NCBI GenBank assembly: GCA_950295325.1
Contig: OX485809.1
Location: forward strand, 30,628,001 to 30,692,000
Direction: 5' to 3'
From: Polytrichum commune
Lineage: Eukaryota > Streptophyta > Polytrichopsida > Polytrichales > Polytrichaceae
Length of the DNA: 64,000 nt
Shown here: positions 25,217 through 36,275 of the stretch, piece after piece
How positions within the stretch are numbered: position 1 is the first letter of the stretch
How the letters are laid out: the number at the start of each line of letters is the position of its first letter
Notes under the pieces: generated by a model
Databases searched by the model: none
Told to the model about the DNA's origin: nothing
Seen by the model: the letters and a program-made list of their open reading frames with translations, nothing else
Translations under genes and position numbers: made by a program

Positions 25217-25846
25217 AGGGCACACTTCCATGTGGAGGGGGGGGGTCTAGTTTTTGTCATCTACACCATTTCTAGTATTTAGTGTCACTTACTATTTGGA
25301 ATTACACAATGATATAACTATTTATTATAGATATCATTGTTTATCAACAAGGGCCAAAACTACACAAAATATGATATTTAGTGTTTTATACACTAAATAC
25401 GAACGCATACACTAAATATCAATAACCTTATGAAAGCAAGTAACATTAAATGTAAACTCAAACACTAAATATCAACTATGGTAATATGTCGAAGTTACAT
25501 GTTTGAATTTAGTGTTAGTCAGGGTATGAAAAAAAAGGATATAATAAGGGAGGTGGCAGTAGGGAAGGTAGCGGCACGTTTATGTCTAGCATTGATTGTC
25601 AAAGAATTGAAAATTAGTGTTGAGCATGGTAGGGTGGTAACAACACTAAATATAATCAAACACTAAATACCATATTTTGTGTAGTTGTTTGGACGTTATA
25701 GAACATTAACATTTTTACTTGGTAAATCTTCACATCAACAATACAAAGTTATAGTTATGTGTAACTCCGAATAGCAAGTGTCAATAAATACCATAAACGG
25801 TATACTAGTTTTTGCTGACTTCGTTGGCACATGGAAGTTTGTCCTT
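25217..25846. mobile_element. non-coding element with long (~160-bp) inverted repeats
   Basis: The left arm begins GGGCACACTTCCATGTG (25218). The right arm ends with the complementary CACATGGAAGTTTGTCC (25828-25844). Arm similarity continues inward through CTAGTTTTTG, TATTTAGTGTCACTT / TATTTATTGACACTT and ACTACACAAAATATG.TATTTAGTG. The centre contains many ACACTAAATAT motifs. Long inverted repeats without coding sequence suggest a Mutator-like or foldback element. The target duplication is not convincing. A solo copy of the terminal motif, GGGCACACTTCCACGTG, lies at about 24725. Confidence 0.55.
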
Positions 25847-26286
25847 GATATAGCAGTGAATCCGGTGTTGGATCCGTGAAAGGGGATCCAATTTGAAGCA
25901 TCAATCCTCTAGACCTATGCTAACCGCAAAGGTCAATGCCGGGGCTAGACACCCACCTCTTTGAGTTGAGCCCCCACCACTTTCACTTAAGGTGAAAATG
26001 AAGTCCATTTCATTATAGGTTGCATGTTTCAAAAAAATGAGAGGATTTGACCTCGTAATCAATATCATAAACCCGTAGTTAATTTATAGGGATCCATCAT
26101 AGATGCCTTCACCACAAACCACAAGGTTTACATTATTACTAGACTTCCTTTTACCTTGGTAATAGTGGTGGGGCCATCTCAAAGCGGCGGGCATCAAGCC
26201 CGGTCTTGTGCCGTGTTCTTATTATTAGCCATGATGAAGATTGGCTATGGTGGGGAATAGGTTAGGAATATATCCATGATTCTTTC
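25847..26286. other. non-coding stretch
   Basis: Nothing recognisable. Confidence 0.4.
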
Positions 26287-26298
26287 TGACCATATCCA

Positions 26299-26405
26299 GA
26301 AAAGAAAAAATAACGCCCATATATAAATACCGGCATGAATATGAGCATGTTGGTCTTACACTAATCATAGTATTCCGTGATGCAATATATGGTGTTATGC
26401 CTTCT
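26299..26405 (-). mobile_element. 107-bp retroposed copy of the 3' end of the 12.2-kb LINE
   Basis: Flanked by perfect 12-bp duplications, TGACCATATCCA at 26287-26298 and 26406-26417. On the minus strand it reads from GGCATAACACC to GGGCGTTATTTTTTCTTTTC. It matches the last ~105 bases of the LINE at 35449-35560 (shared GCATTCATGCCGGTATT-type core and identical T/TTTTC tail). It is a severely 5'-truncated LINE insertion, or a SINE using the same tail. Confidence 0.8.
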
Positions 26406-26417
26406 TGACCATATCCA

Positions 26418-27550
26418 TACAAATGCAGGCTCTGCCAACTCTAAACTTGTTTCAAACATTGTCCGGGGAGATGTTTGGGAGATGTTTGGGCATAATTGCC
26501 CAAGCTCCTAGTGTCTCCAAGTCCAACCAGTTATATGTTGTGATATTTTGGTTTTTCTTTAATAATTGAGCTATATTCCATAGATTCCTTTTAAACGAGC
26601 GGTGATTTTTCTCTGAAGTCCTTAACTTCTACCAATTGTTTCTCAAACTCATGCCCCGATCACACCAAACTTCCCATCTGGTGCCAACCGTGAAATTGTT
26701 GGGGATTATGTTCAAACATAGAGGTTGGCCCACCACTTTTCACACTATTACAACCCGAGATGTTGACGGCATGGTGCTAGAAATGATTGGTGTGATCAAC
26801 CCCTCAACCAATTCACCTGTAACCAGCGGTTGGCTCTCCAAGTTCGTGAGTTTCAAACAACGATTGGGGAGAACCGGCAGTTACTTACAGATGAACCAGT
26901 TGAGTTTGAGAAATAATCGGTTGAAGTTGGAGACTGCAGGAAAATTACTGATCGTTTTAAGAGGAATTCATAAAATGTACCCCAATTTAATAAAGGAAAA
27001 CCGGAGGATGTCAACACGTAACCGGTTAGACTTGCAAACACTAGGATCTCAACCGATTATGCCCAAAAATCTCCCTGATGGCTGGTTTCAAAATGGTTTA
27101 AGAAAATGTATTCCGAGGTTATAGATGACTCACGTACTAGAATCAAGAGGTCAACGTCCTCATGAAACAAATGTGAATGGAGAGTTTCTTCGGCTGGGGG
27201 ATACTACCACTTTTTTTGGGGGGTGGGGGGGGGGACTCTATAAACATGGAATTGGACTTGGGTTTACACCAAGGAAAAATGGCAGAGTGACCACGGAGGT
27301 TGAGGTCCACAAAATATATTTTTTTAAGCCTACTCTATCCATTGCCATGGTCCAACGGGTTTTCCGTTGGGACAAGCAAAAGAGGTGGTCCGGGAAAAAG
27401 AGCAAGGGCCTATGTCAGAAAAATGCCGTTTTAATGAATTTTTTTTATTTTTTAATGAATTTTTCCCGACTTAATTAATTATTTTCTTCGGCTACAGTTA
27501 GAAGGCTGTAATACTTTAAATACATATTTCCGTTATGGTTGAAAGCACAG
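26418..27550. other. non-coding stretch
   Basis: No supported gene. An open segment at 26636-27124 lacks known motifs. A small palindrome TTGGGCATAATTGCCCAA lies at about 26487. Confidence 0.4.
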
Positions 27551-27559
27551 TAGAAAATG

Positions 27560-27989
27560 CCCGTTTTTTTGCAAGAAATTGATCGTTTGTATTTGTTCGT
27601 TTCATCACTGTCCAACCGATGCAATGACATTGCTATCCTATCTTGCACCGGCACCGTAACCCTAAATTGAGTATTTTTTTTCTCAAATACGGACCTAACC
27701 TCTCACACAAAAATCTGAATGTATTGTGTGTCACTCGAGTTCGCTTTCTAAATTCATTCTCCGTCCACAAACCCAACAATAAACGGTCTACGAATCCAAT
27801 CATCCGTTCTTGACTCCATATACTCCTCTCTCTATACCCCATATTCTCATAAACCAAGCTCAAAATTGCTAACTTCTCCCATTCTCCTTGCAAAATCAGC
27901 GCTTGAATGTCTACCACATGCTTTACGAGCATGTACAAGAACATGTACAATCCTAAAAGCAAAACAAATGTCCTCCTCCTCTCCTCCAT
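27560..27989 (-). pseudogene. PIF/Harbinger (HARBI1-like) transposase, N-terminal part, frameshifted
   Basis: The minus-strand reading frame from an ATG at 27989 includes FVDRLLLGLWTENEFRKRTR and THNTFRFLCERLGPYLRKK. This is the helix-turn-helix-like region that precedes the catalytic domain in Harbinger transposases. At a run of eight A (coding strand, about 27672-27680) the frame breaks. In the next frame the protein resumes as VTVPVQDRIAMSLHRLDSDE, matching the family's PVxKRxAxALxRL segment. The catalytic DDE part is missing. Family recognition is from pattern, not from a search. Confidence 0.65.
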
Positions 27990-28238
27990 TGCTTGTTGAA
28001 ATTTTAGGTTCAAGCAAGCGAAAACTACAAGACAAATGAAGAGAAAAAAAGTGAAGAGAAGAGAAGTCAATAGAAGTGAAGAGAATGGTCAAACTTGACT
28101 TTTTCCAAAAACTGTTTTTATTATTATTAAAAAAATCAGCACCTCCACTTTTTGGTGCATGGTCATTCTTCATGGTCCACATTCGGTTTACACCTAGTGA
28201 AGGGCCCATGAACCATGAAAACTAATATTTTAGTAACT

Positions 28239-28296
28239 CGGACCATGGAAGTCGTCCCACGCAAAATAGGCCTCTTACGTGGGACGACTTCATGGT
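28239..28296. repeat. near-perfect hairpin near the Harbinger terminus
   Basis: GGACCATGGAAGTCGTCCCACG pairs with its complement CGTGGGACGACTTCATGGTCC across a 15-base loop (AAAATAGGCCTCTTA region), with one bulged base. It lies immediately inside the CATAGTGTAAACTGCCCC terminus, so it is probably a subterminal structure of the element. Confidence 0.6.
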
Positions 28297-28319
28297 CCAT
28301 AGTGTAAACTGCCCCTGAG

Positions 28320-30299
28320 TGTCAAGAGTCTACCAACTTCTTCTTTTTGTAGTGTGGGAATAATTTGAAGATTTTGCAACAGGACGGTTGTCACCTTAGG
28401 TTTTGGTTGCAGTTGGTTTGGTGGTTTGGGGGTGTGTTGCCAAAGTTTCATATGTGGAGCTAATAATAAGATCGCAGTTTAACCCCTCAAAAGATATGGA
28501 AGAGTTGAGGATTCTTCACAAGTGACAAGCCCAGAAAGTTAGCTAACTTCTAGTTTCATTAATTTTGATTTAACTTCAATTTTAAGTAGGTGTTGCGGGC
28601 GTGAGGTTGATTAGCTCTCATACATGTTAGCTACCTCACGTGTTAGCTAATTGTCATATCCAGGTGATGTGGCCGCATAACTACTTTAAGTGGTTACTTA
28701 CTCTAACCAAAGCCTTAATTGGGAAGTGTGAGTGAACCCTAAGAGGCCCACCCGACGATGTATCACGATGTTCCTCCTCGTTATTATTGTTGTTGTTCCT
28801 CCATTATGTAATTTATATTTAGATGTGTCAATTATGAGGCTATAATTATGACATTATCCACACAAGACCGTAGTCGTTTCCACATTTTTAGGACAACTCA
28901 TTGAAGGCCCACTTACAAGGTGGTCATAGTTGTGGTATACACCACAATCGACCACAAGCACAATCTTTCTCATTCACATTCAACCTGCATTCAAGTAAAA
29001 ATTAATCAAAGCACAAAATTAGGAGTTTTTCGTTAGCGCAATTATGTGGGTGGATCCCCACGGATCGGCCAATACACTTCAATTAGCCAATAAACTTGAA
29101 TACACTTCACTTTCATCATCATTATTGAAGTTTTGGTATTGATTGAAAATTTCTCGATGTAGTGCTTTTCCATAAATAATGCTAATATAATATAAACATT
29201 TTATATTAATATTGTCACAACATACCCACATGTGCAATTGTGGTGGGTTTGCCATACAAGTTTACAAGTAAAGCATGTTGTAATCGTGGAATAAGCATTG
29301 TACAATTTGTAATCTTAACTCTTAAACGTTAAGTAACCCGAAATGGGTTGCCACTTAATATTCTACTAGGATTTTGAGACTCACTAGGTGGCAATCTATG
29401 TGGATGAAAAGATATATACTGGTGCAGGGTGGTACCCACAACCATGTGGGTTGAAATAACGTATAAAAACCTTATATTCTAAGCATGTAGGATTTGTTTA
29501 TTAGGTTGGCATTGCTTGTTTTGGGAGGTGGTTCCATGTGTTGCTCAAATGTAGGAGCCAAATTTAGGAGCCAATGTATGACCCCAATTTGGGTGAGGAT
29601 CCCCCCCCCCTTGGGACAAGTTGACGGTTGTGCACAACTTAACCGTAAGGATGTGGAAAAGACTTAGTGCACATGCTGCTTGCTCCATGAAAAAGCGGAA
29701 ACTTCCCAAAACTACCTCATGTGGCCCCTCCAACTTTGAGGGTGACGGATTTCATCTACATTTGCCCCAAAAAACCCAAATTTTTGGGAGTAGCTTATTT
29801 GTCATCCACATAACATATTATGGCAAAGTTGCCAACTTTCTAAAAAAATTGGCATGACCGGAATGGTCATGAAACGATTGTTTTTAGAGTTTTCTCTAGC
29901 TACCCCCCAAACGAAGGCCATGTTCATATGGTAATATTTCCTAGCAAATGTGGTCCGATTGACTTCAAATTTTCATAGGAATATTATAGGGTAGTCTAGC
30001 TCACATTCATACGTTTGGATTGTAAAGAAAACAAATTGGTTAGAGGGTGGTTGTAGTTGTATTTGCAATTATTATGCCCCTCCATGGAAATAGATCCCAA
30101 GAAAGTAAACCATAACCACAACCACCCTAGTGTAAATGACTTTTGAAGTTGGTTATCCCTTCCATATACACTCTTAGACTCCGGAATATCATGCATGTGG
30201 CAACCAAACTAATGTGATATTATGGAATTATGCAGTGTTCATATGGATGCATGATATAAGAGAATTAATGTAGCATGTGACATTATGGAATAATACAAA
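28320..30299. other. non-coding stretch
   Basis: No recognisable gene or element; a C run at about 29599-29610. Confidence 0.4.
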
Positions 30300-30379
30300 G
30301 TGCAACATTGTCATGTTGAAATTGATGATTTCATACATGGGACACGGATAATCTCCCAAAGTTGCACACATACACAAAG

Positions 30380-31872
30380 CTCAAACTTTTGAGGATATAT
30401 TTGATCCAAATTTCATGACAATATGTACAAGCACAAAAAATGGTCACTATCACCATGCAACATAAAACTCTTAATATCAATCTTCTTAGTAGTAGTTCTA
30501 TGAGCAACGCACATTCTAGACAATTTATCACAAATGGACTCCACTTGCAACAACTTTGAACAAGAAAACAGTCTGAACGTTCGCTTGTGATGAAATCCAA
30601 TAATTTTTTAGCACGAACACACACTTCCACAAAGTGAATAGTCTTGCAGTCCATGTCATTCTTGTATGTTGTTGCATTTAGGCTCTTCGTCTTGGTTAAA
30701 GTGCTCATCATTGCTTGCAAGGAGACCTTCGATTGCCATGTGATCGCTGCTCTGTACCAAGTGAACAATCTCAGCTGTTGGATACTCAACCATTGAAGTA
30801 GAAACAATTGCGAAATATCCACAAATGGAAGTGATATGTAAGAAATTGGTCGAAGATACATATCCGTCACATCATTAACGAACTGATTGAGAGATGTACA
30901 TACATATCGCTGACAAAAATCTCAACAATTTAGCAAATGATACAACATTCTCATCAGCAGCTTTCTTCACCTCGTGTCATAAAAATGGACTGAAATAAAG
31001 AAAGTGCAAACACAATTGCACCCAACAATGAAGTACTGAATGTGGTGGTGAACACCATCGGCCATAGAAAAACATGCCTCCTCAATTAATCACCATGTAT
31101 GTTACCTTGATTACCTAGTATAAATCAAGCTCCCTGGTAGTCTAGGGTGTGCACAAACTAACCCAATGTCTCAACGATACCTCAGTGCACTCAGCGTCAG
31201 GTCTAAAGTAGTTGCTTCAAAAAATGCAACCACAATATTGTAACCCTGAGCAGCTGCACTTTGTCTTAGAAATAAATTTGCATCAATCATGTTCACATCA
31301 GCACTTCAATGTGCTCCGTTGAGGTGCACTGCACTCGTGCTCGCTTCCACATTTCATTATCCGATGCCCCAGCAATTTTCCGCCTCTTCCTCTCTGCATA
31401 GCATCCGCAACTTCTAAATCAGCAAAGGAACAACCATTGGAACCCTAATTTACTCAACATCTCCAAAAGCATCACGTTTGAAGCATCATAGGCATTCTTA
31501 AGCATTTGTAGAGACGGTCTCCTCCTATTCCAGCTTCAAGAATAAGTCCCAGAATCAAGGTCCTTGTGTCCATGCATGAATGCGAAACATCGCCAAGTGG
31601 CATTAAGCTCTCATTATTGCTGCAATTTACCCCTGCATCACAAGAACATGAGCAGGAGTATCCTCGGGAAGTTCCTGGAGTTGAATTTAGGTAGATGAGA
31701 GGAGGCTTTTGTTCTGAAGACACGTAACAATGAGGTGTCGACTTATGAGATCTTGATGCCACTTGCCATTGAATGCTTGGCACTCATGCATGTAATCAAG
31801 GACCTTGTTTCTATGATTCATTCTTGAAGCTAGAATAGAAGAGAACGTCCTACACATACTTAAGAATGCCAT
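30380..31872 (-). pseudogene. decayed or unrecognised multi-segment coding region
   Basis: Several minus-strand segments read like protein but in changing frames. 31472-31783 contains GDVSHSCMDTRTLILGLILE. About 31310-31415 reads ERKRRKIAGASDNEMWKRAR. About 30690-30985 includes EVKKAADENVVSFAKLLRFL and, after two adjacent stops, MVEYPTAEIVHLVQSSDHMA. About 30410-30580 includes LLQVESICDKLSRMCVAHRT. No family is recognised. It could be a dead gene or a multi-exon gene whose introns I cannot place. The promoter-like sequence at 33.0-33.1 kb points into this region. Confidence 0.3.
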
Positions 31873-33002
31873 ATATATATGTGAGATCTACATTTGGCAC
31901 AGTTTAACATTCATTCTTCTCAACCCAATTTATGTAACATGCTAACATGTAGCACGTGCTATGCATTTTGACTACTGCATTGTTACATATCTCAGAACAA
32001 ATTAAAGCCTTTTCCAACTCAAGAACTTGCCAAAAAGACTCTCACCGAGTTTGTAACCTCCAAAATGCTTATCTAGCTAGACCACCACTTAAGAACGCTA
32101 TGCACGCTCATTGACATTAATCATGCAGTTTTCCCTGCATCACAAATTAAACGTCGCGCCGTGGAGCATGTGTGATATGGAGCGAAAATTTGTACCTGTG
32201 GCAGCAGCCTTAAATATTATTATGTTCTTTAAAAGGCGCTGAATTATGAAGGACAAATATTTTGCATAAAACTAGAAGATGACGTGGAACAAGTAAATCA
32301 AGTAAACCATGACCAAATAAAGATTCAGCAACTTACACATAAAACCATCAGGTGTTTTTTGACGTAATGTTTATTCAATTTTGACATTCACGGCCCTTTG
32401 TCTAGCAAAAGCCGAGACGAATGCCAGCCCCAAAATGAGCAAACTTCTCGCCGACAATGGCTCCTGCTACCGCCATTCGCGGCACTCGTGTCCGTCAGCT
32501 TTGTCTTGGGAGCCCCCACAATCTTGTTCTGCGCAATGCTGGATCCCATGCCACTCCGACGTCTCTACACGCGCACATTCTTCCACCCACGATGCTTCAT
32601 CGTCCCACTTGTTGTCCTGAATCCTGCAACGGTTGTCGTTGCCATTGCTGTTCCGAATTCGAGTGCAGGAAGAGAAAAAAGAAAAACTCCTTACAGAACT
32701 TTGAAAATTTTCACAATCAACCAATCTATTGACCGATCCAAACTTTTGGGAAAAGGCTCCCGGTGAGTTGCGAAAATGAAGCAAATTGGTGGTTGAGGAT
32801 TCGAGAACGAGGAAATGTGGATTTGTCAGTGTCTGTGTCTTGCTTTGTGGTTGCAGATCCTCTTACACCCTAACACCTCACTGAAGGACATGGTGGTGAA
32901 TTGTGCACTAAAAATGAAGGTTGGAAGCATTTCGGGCAAGAATCTCCAAGCGTTCGCAGCATCTCTGCGAGAGAGAAAGAGAGAGGCAGAAGCAAAGGAG
33001 AG

Positions 33003-33112
33003 GAAAGGCTTCTCAAATCTTCTGGGTTCGTATATATAGTGGGGGTTTTGGAAGATCGGTGTGAATCTTCCATTTTGGTAGATTTTAGGGGTTTCAATAA
33101 TGACACGTGGCG
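33003..33112 (-). promoter_or_regulatory. orphan plant promoter (G-box plus TATA box) on the minus strand
   Basis: On the minus strand a G-box, CCACGTGTCA (CACGTG core at 33104-33109), is followed about 65 bases later by a TATA box (CTATATATA, 33031-33039). A CT-rich leader (CTCTCTCTTTCTCTCTCGC, about 32970-32995) then leads into an ATG at 32968. The ATG opens only a 33-codon frame, so the gene it once served is either broken or has a short first exon. G-boxes are bound by bZIP/bHLH factors in light and abscisic acid responses. Confidence 0.4.
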
Positions 33113-34144
33113 CAATGCGAGAGTGTTGCTTTGACTTCTTTGGTGGTTTGCATTAATGTCAAAATCCATGATACAAGGGAGGAAAATGTGACAGTAAGGA
33201 GTGAGATTTGAATTGAGAACATCCATTCTCTAGGATTTCGGGATATTAGAGAAAGAGTGACATTACAGAGTTTGATATTATGGAGCTTAGGGAGTAACAG
33301 GCATGGTCCGGACATAATGAACTCAATAATGACTTTTGTGAGTCAAATTAACACCAAATAGATGTGAAGATCAAAATTTAATAGAGTGGACCTTGCAAGT
33401 TGCAACAAGGATGATGCAATCCAAACTTGGGAACAATAGCCCTTCAATACATGCATTTATCACACTTTGCATGGCCAAGTACACTTATTATCCCAATTGG
33501 TGAGGGAGGAATAATAGTGAGTGTGGGAAATTAGTGAAGGTGAAACTAAATTTCATTTCCTATGAAATTAATGCCACCAAAAGATCTAGGAAGCATTGTT
33601 CACGTGATTGATGGGAACACCAACTATGCAAATGGGGTGTCATTGTAATATTGAAATGCTTTGGAAATTCCTTGTACTTGTACTTTAGATAAACTATTGC
33701 TTTCTTTTTGTAGTATGGTCGAACATTTGTCTAAGTTTTGGTTTTGATTTGATTAGTTCTAAAAACGAATCGGCCCATCTACAATCACACAAAATATTGT
33801 ACTGAAAGTCATGTGGTATTTTATATCATTGTGGTAATTTTCAAGTGACACTTCTTAATACATTTACAATTATTGTCATAGATGATTGAAATTTGGATGA
33901 AATCCATGCCAATTATGGAAACAAAGCATCCTAACACTCCAGTAATGAAATATTGTCATGGCATATTGAATTTGGATGAAAAATTGCTTAGTAAGTGACA
34001 ACAGTTGTAACATTGTAAAATCTATCATGCCCAAACATTGTTACAAGGAATGACAATATAATGTTAGTTTTACATTCAGTGTTGGTGACACTACACAGGC
34101 GGTTTATAATTAGTATTGAACAAGACAAGTATCATAGGTGACAC
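33113..34144. other. non-coding stretch
   Basis: AT-rich, nothing recognisable. Confidence 0.4.
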
Positions 34145-34147
34145 TAA

Positions 34148-34644
34148 GGGCCACTTCACACTATGGCCAAAGATCAAGAGGCCGTCCATTTCCACCAATC
34201 AGATTGCAAGAAACCAAGGATTCGGCTTCTCAATATTCACACTAGAGGCCAAAGTCCAAAGGCCGTCTCTCTCCAAAATGCCTATATGGAAGTGCTTTTT
34301 GACCAAGACGATGAACTCTCGAAGGAAGTTTGGGTAGGACATGAATGAAAACCCAAACTGTGGTCGAGAGGCCGTCAACTTTTTTTCATTAAAAAAAACA
34401 AAAAACTGACAAGATCTTGGCCGTTAGATTGGATGAGCTATTTTGGGCAAGGACAGAAAGTGGGATGCTCCTTCTTCCTTAGTTACGGATTTGAACTTTG
34501 GAATTGGCCTTTGGAGGCTTCACACTATGCCCGGCCAAAGACTCTAATTGACTTTTTTCAGCCCCTTTCTTTGGACTCTCAACAAAATTTGGCAATTCAC
34601 TTCCAAGGCCTCTCAACTTAGATGACAACAGTGTGAAACAACCC
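34148..34644. mobile_element. Tourist-like (PIF/Harbinger) MITE, copy 2, uninterrupted
   Basis: 497 bp, flanked by TAA at 34145-34147 and 34645-34647. The ends are GGGCCACTTCACACTATGGC and, in reverse complement, GGGTTGTTTCACAC. It is homologous along its length to 3781-4540 without the nested MITE, and it shows the empty target CACACTATGCCC at 34521-34532. Non-coding. Confidence 0.85.
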
Positions 34645-35297
34645 TAAATGCACTATTTAGTGTAGTCGTTGAGTCTCCTTGTTTAATAAAAATCTCTTGT
34701 TGTTTACAATTCAAAAATAATCAATCAATCAATATATAAAAGTGGTTAGGTCACTTTCATTGTAAGTAAGCGTCAATCAAACTCTTGACAAATGCACCTT
34801 GCCGAAGCTTCAAAACGTAGCAAAGGCATGTCGAAGAAGCTTCAAAGACCGAGGCATTCCTTTTAAACCTAGCTAGTACGTAGTTGTTGAGGAACTTCCC
34901 TTTGGTAATAATTTAGGGCACGTAAGTCTTGCACGTAAGTAATTGAGTCCCTTGTTGGCAAGTTCGGGGATGTTGGGTGGAAATGTGGGGAAGCATATCC
35001 ATTGTGCGTTGTTGTTAAGGAAAAGTACCGATTCTCCACTTTTTCCAACAATTTTTTTGTTCCAAGTGTCCTTGGCAAAGAGCCTGTGTGATATCAATAT
35101 TATACTACTTTTTTGCGGTTTTCTTGCAGGGATAGGCACTCAATTTGACCTCAAACCTCACGCTCTTTATCTTGCCCAACACACATTCATAGAAGGAAAT
35201 GAACCAGTTGAAAGTGAATTGTGTTACAAAATGTGCATCATCCTTTTCAAGTGCTATTCTGGGTCAACTAGTCATTCAAAAGTTGTGCGTGCTGAAG

Positions 35298-35437
35298 GAC
35301 TAAGGGCCACTTCACACATGAGACTGAGTGCCCGTGACCATTACACTTCAAGCACTCTCATTGGTGGAAAAGGCGGAGCCGGTCCAAGTTCGCTTCACAA
35401 TAGTACGCTTGAGGGACCAATGGAGTACGTATGTGAA
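35298..35437 (+). other. solo Tourist-like left end next to the LINE insertion
   Basis: TAAGGGCCACTTCACACA at 35300-35317 matches the left end of the Tourist-like MITE copy 2, including a TAA. The matching right end is not found before or after the LINE. It may be a truncated or diverged MITE. Confidence 0.35.
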
Positions 35438-35448
35438 TGCACGATGGA
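35438..35448. repeat. LINE target-site duplication (3' side)
   Basis: TGCACGATGGA, identical to 47654-47664, directly adjoins the AAAAG-rich tail of the LINE. Confidence 0.85.
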
Positions 35449-35560
35449 AAAGAAAAGAAAAGAAAAAATAACGCCCGTATTTTAATACCGGCATGAATGC
35501 GAGCCCGTTAACCTTGTATTGATCATAGCGCACCATGATGCAATACAAGGTGTTATGCCT
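35449..35560 (-). other. 3' terminal hairpins and tail of the LINE
   Basis: On the coding strand ACCTTGTATTG pairs perfectly with CAATACAAGGT (11 bp, about 35511-35554). Near the end CCGGTATT pairs with AATACGGG. The element ends in GGGCGTTATTTTTT followed by CTTTT repeats. The separate insertion at 26299-26405 preserves this end, as expected if the reverse transcriptase recognises it. Confidence 0.65.
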
Positions 35561-35839
35561 CCGTGGGGAGGTGGGCTCTGGTGTACTAATAGGTATATAT
35601 AATAATTTTAAGGTGGGGGGATGGGTGCTTGTTTGTTATCTAGTTTCCTTTTATTTAGGACCAAGTATGTGAGATATTTGATGGCATTTTGGTGTAAATG
35701 TTTCATAAGAAGTTTGATGTTTGATTTAGGGATTTTTAATTCGGTTAGTTTTTCAATGGAGTGTTCATGGATGGCACCTCTAACTCCAGCTGTGATGGTA
35801 ATGATAGGGTTGGTCTTCCATCCATTGTTTTGTATGGTG

Positions 35840-36275
35840 TTGATTAGTGGGTCATATTTCGTGTGTTTTCGGGTGATTGCTTGTTCTGGGAATCTGTCAT
35901 GGCAGTATGTAAATTCAATAAATTGGATTGTGTGTGTTGGGGAGGGTAGTATGGGTGTTTGTGCTTGGTTAGGAGCACCTATTATGCATAGGATGTCCGG
36001 TCTTAGTTTAGCTTGGCAATTGCATGGCATTTGTTGACATGAGCATTTAATGAGCCAGTCCGGCATTGTTTGTTCTGGTATTGTGTTGTTAATTTTTCCT
36101 GCATTGGTTAGTGTGAAATATCGGGTGTTTTTGTTGGCTTGGAGTGTTTGGGTGATGAGGTGTACCGCGTTGTTGTGTCGTGCAATTCTTAATCCTTTTA
36201 GGTATGGGTGTTCACATGTGGATAGTAGGTGGGGCCACGTATCTCTGTCATTTTTGTGGCACAATGTACAGTTGG
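35840..36275 (-). other. C-terminal restriction-like endonuclease module of the LINE
   Basis: After the RNase H, ORF2 has C-x2-C-x9-H-x4-C (CTLCHKNDRDTWPHLLSTC). Next come RIARHNNAV, then LRPDILCI, then IEFTYCHD and TRKHTKYDPL. R2-type restriction-like endonucleases have the same order: CCHC, RHN/RHD, PD, an acidic residue and K..KY. This is a motif-based inference. Confidence 0.6.

Larger units (their letters stand above)
27555..28315 (-). mobile_element. decayed PIF/Harbinger element
   Basis: Contains the transposase fragment described separately. At its upstream (plus-strand right) side it ends CATAGTGTAAACTGCCCC, which matches the right end of the Tourist-like MITE at 3781-4540 (CATAGTGTAAAGCGGCCC). 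A similar terminus (GGTTTACACC..GGGCCC) is seen at 28180-28207. The other end is not found, so the element is probably truncated near 27.55 kb. Confidence 0.55.

Noticed and set aside
26636-27124. 162-codon plus-strand open frame
   Set aside because: No recognisable domain or neighbouring exons; looks like chance.
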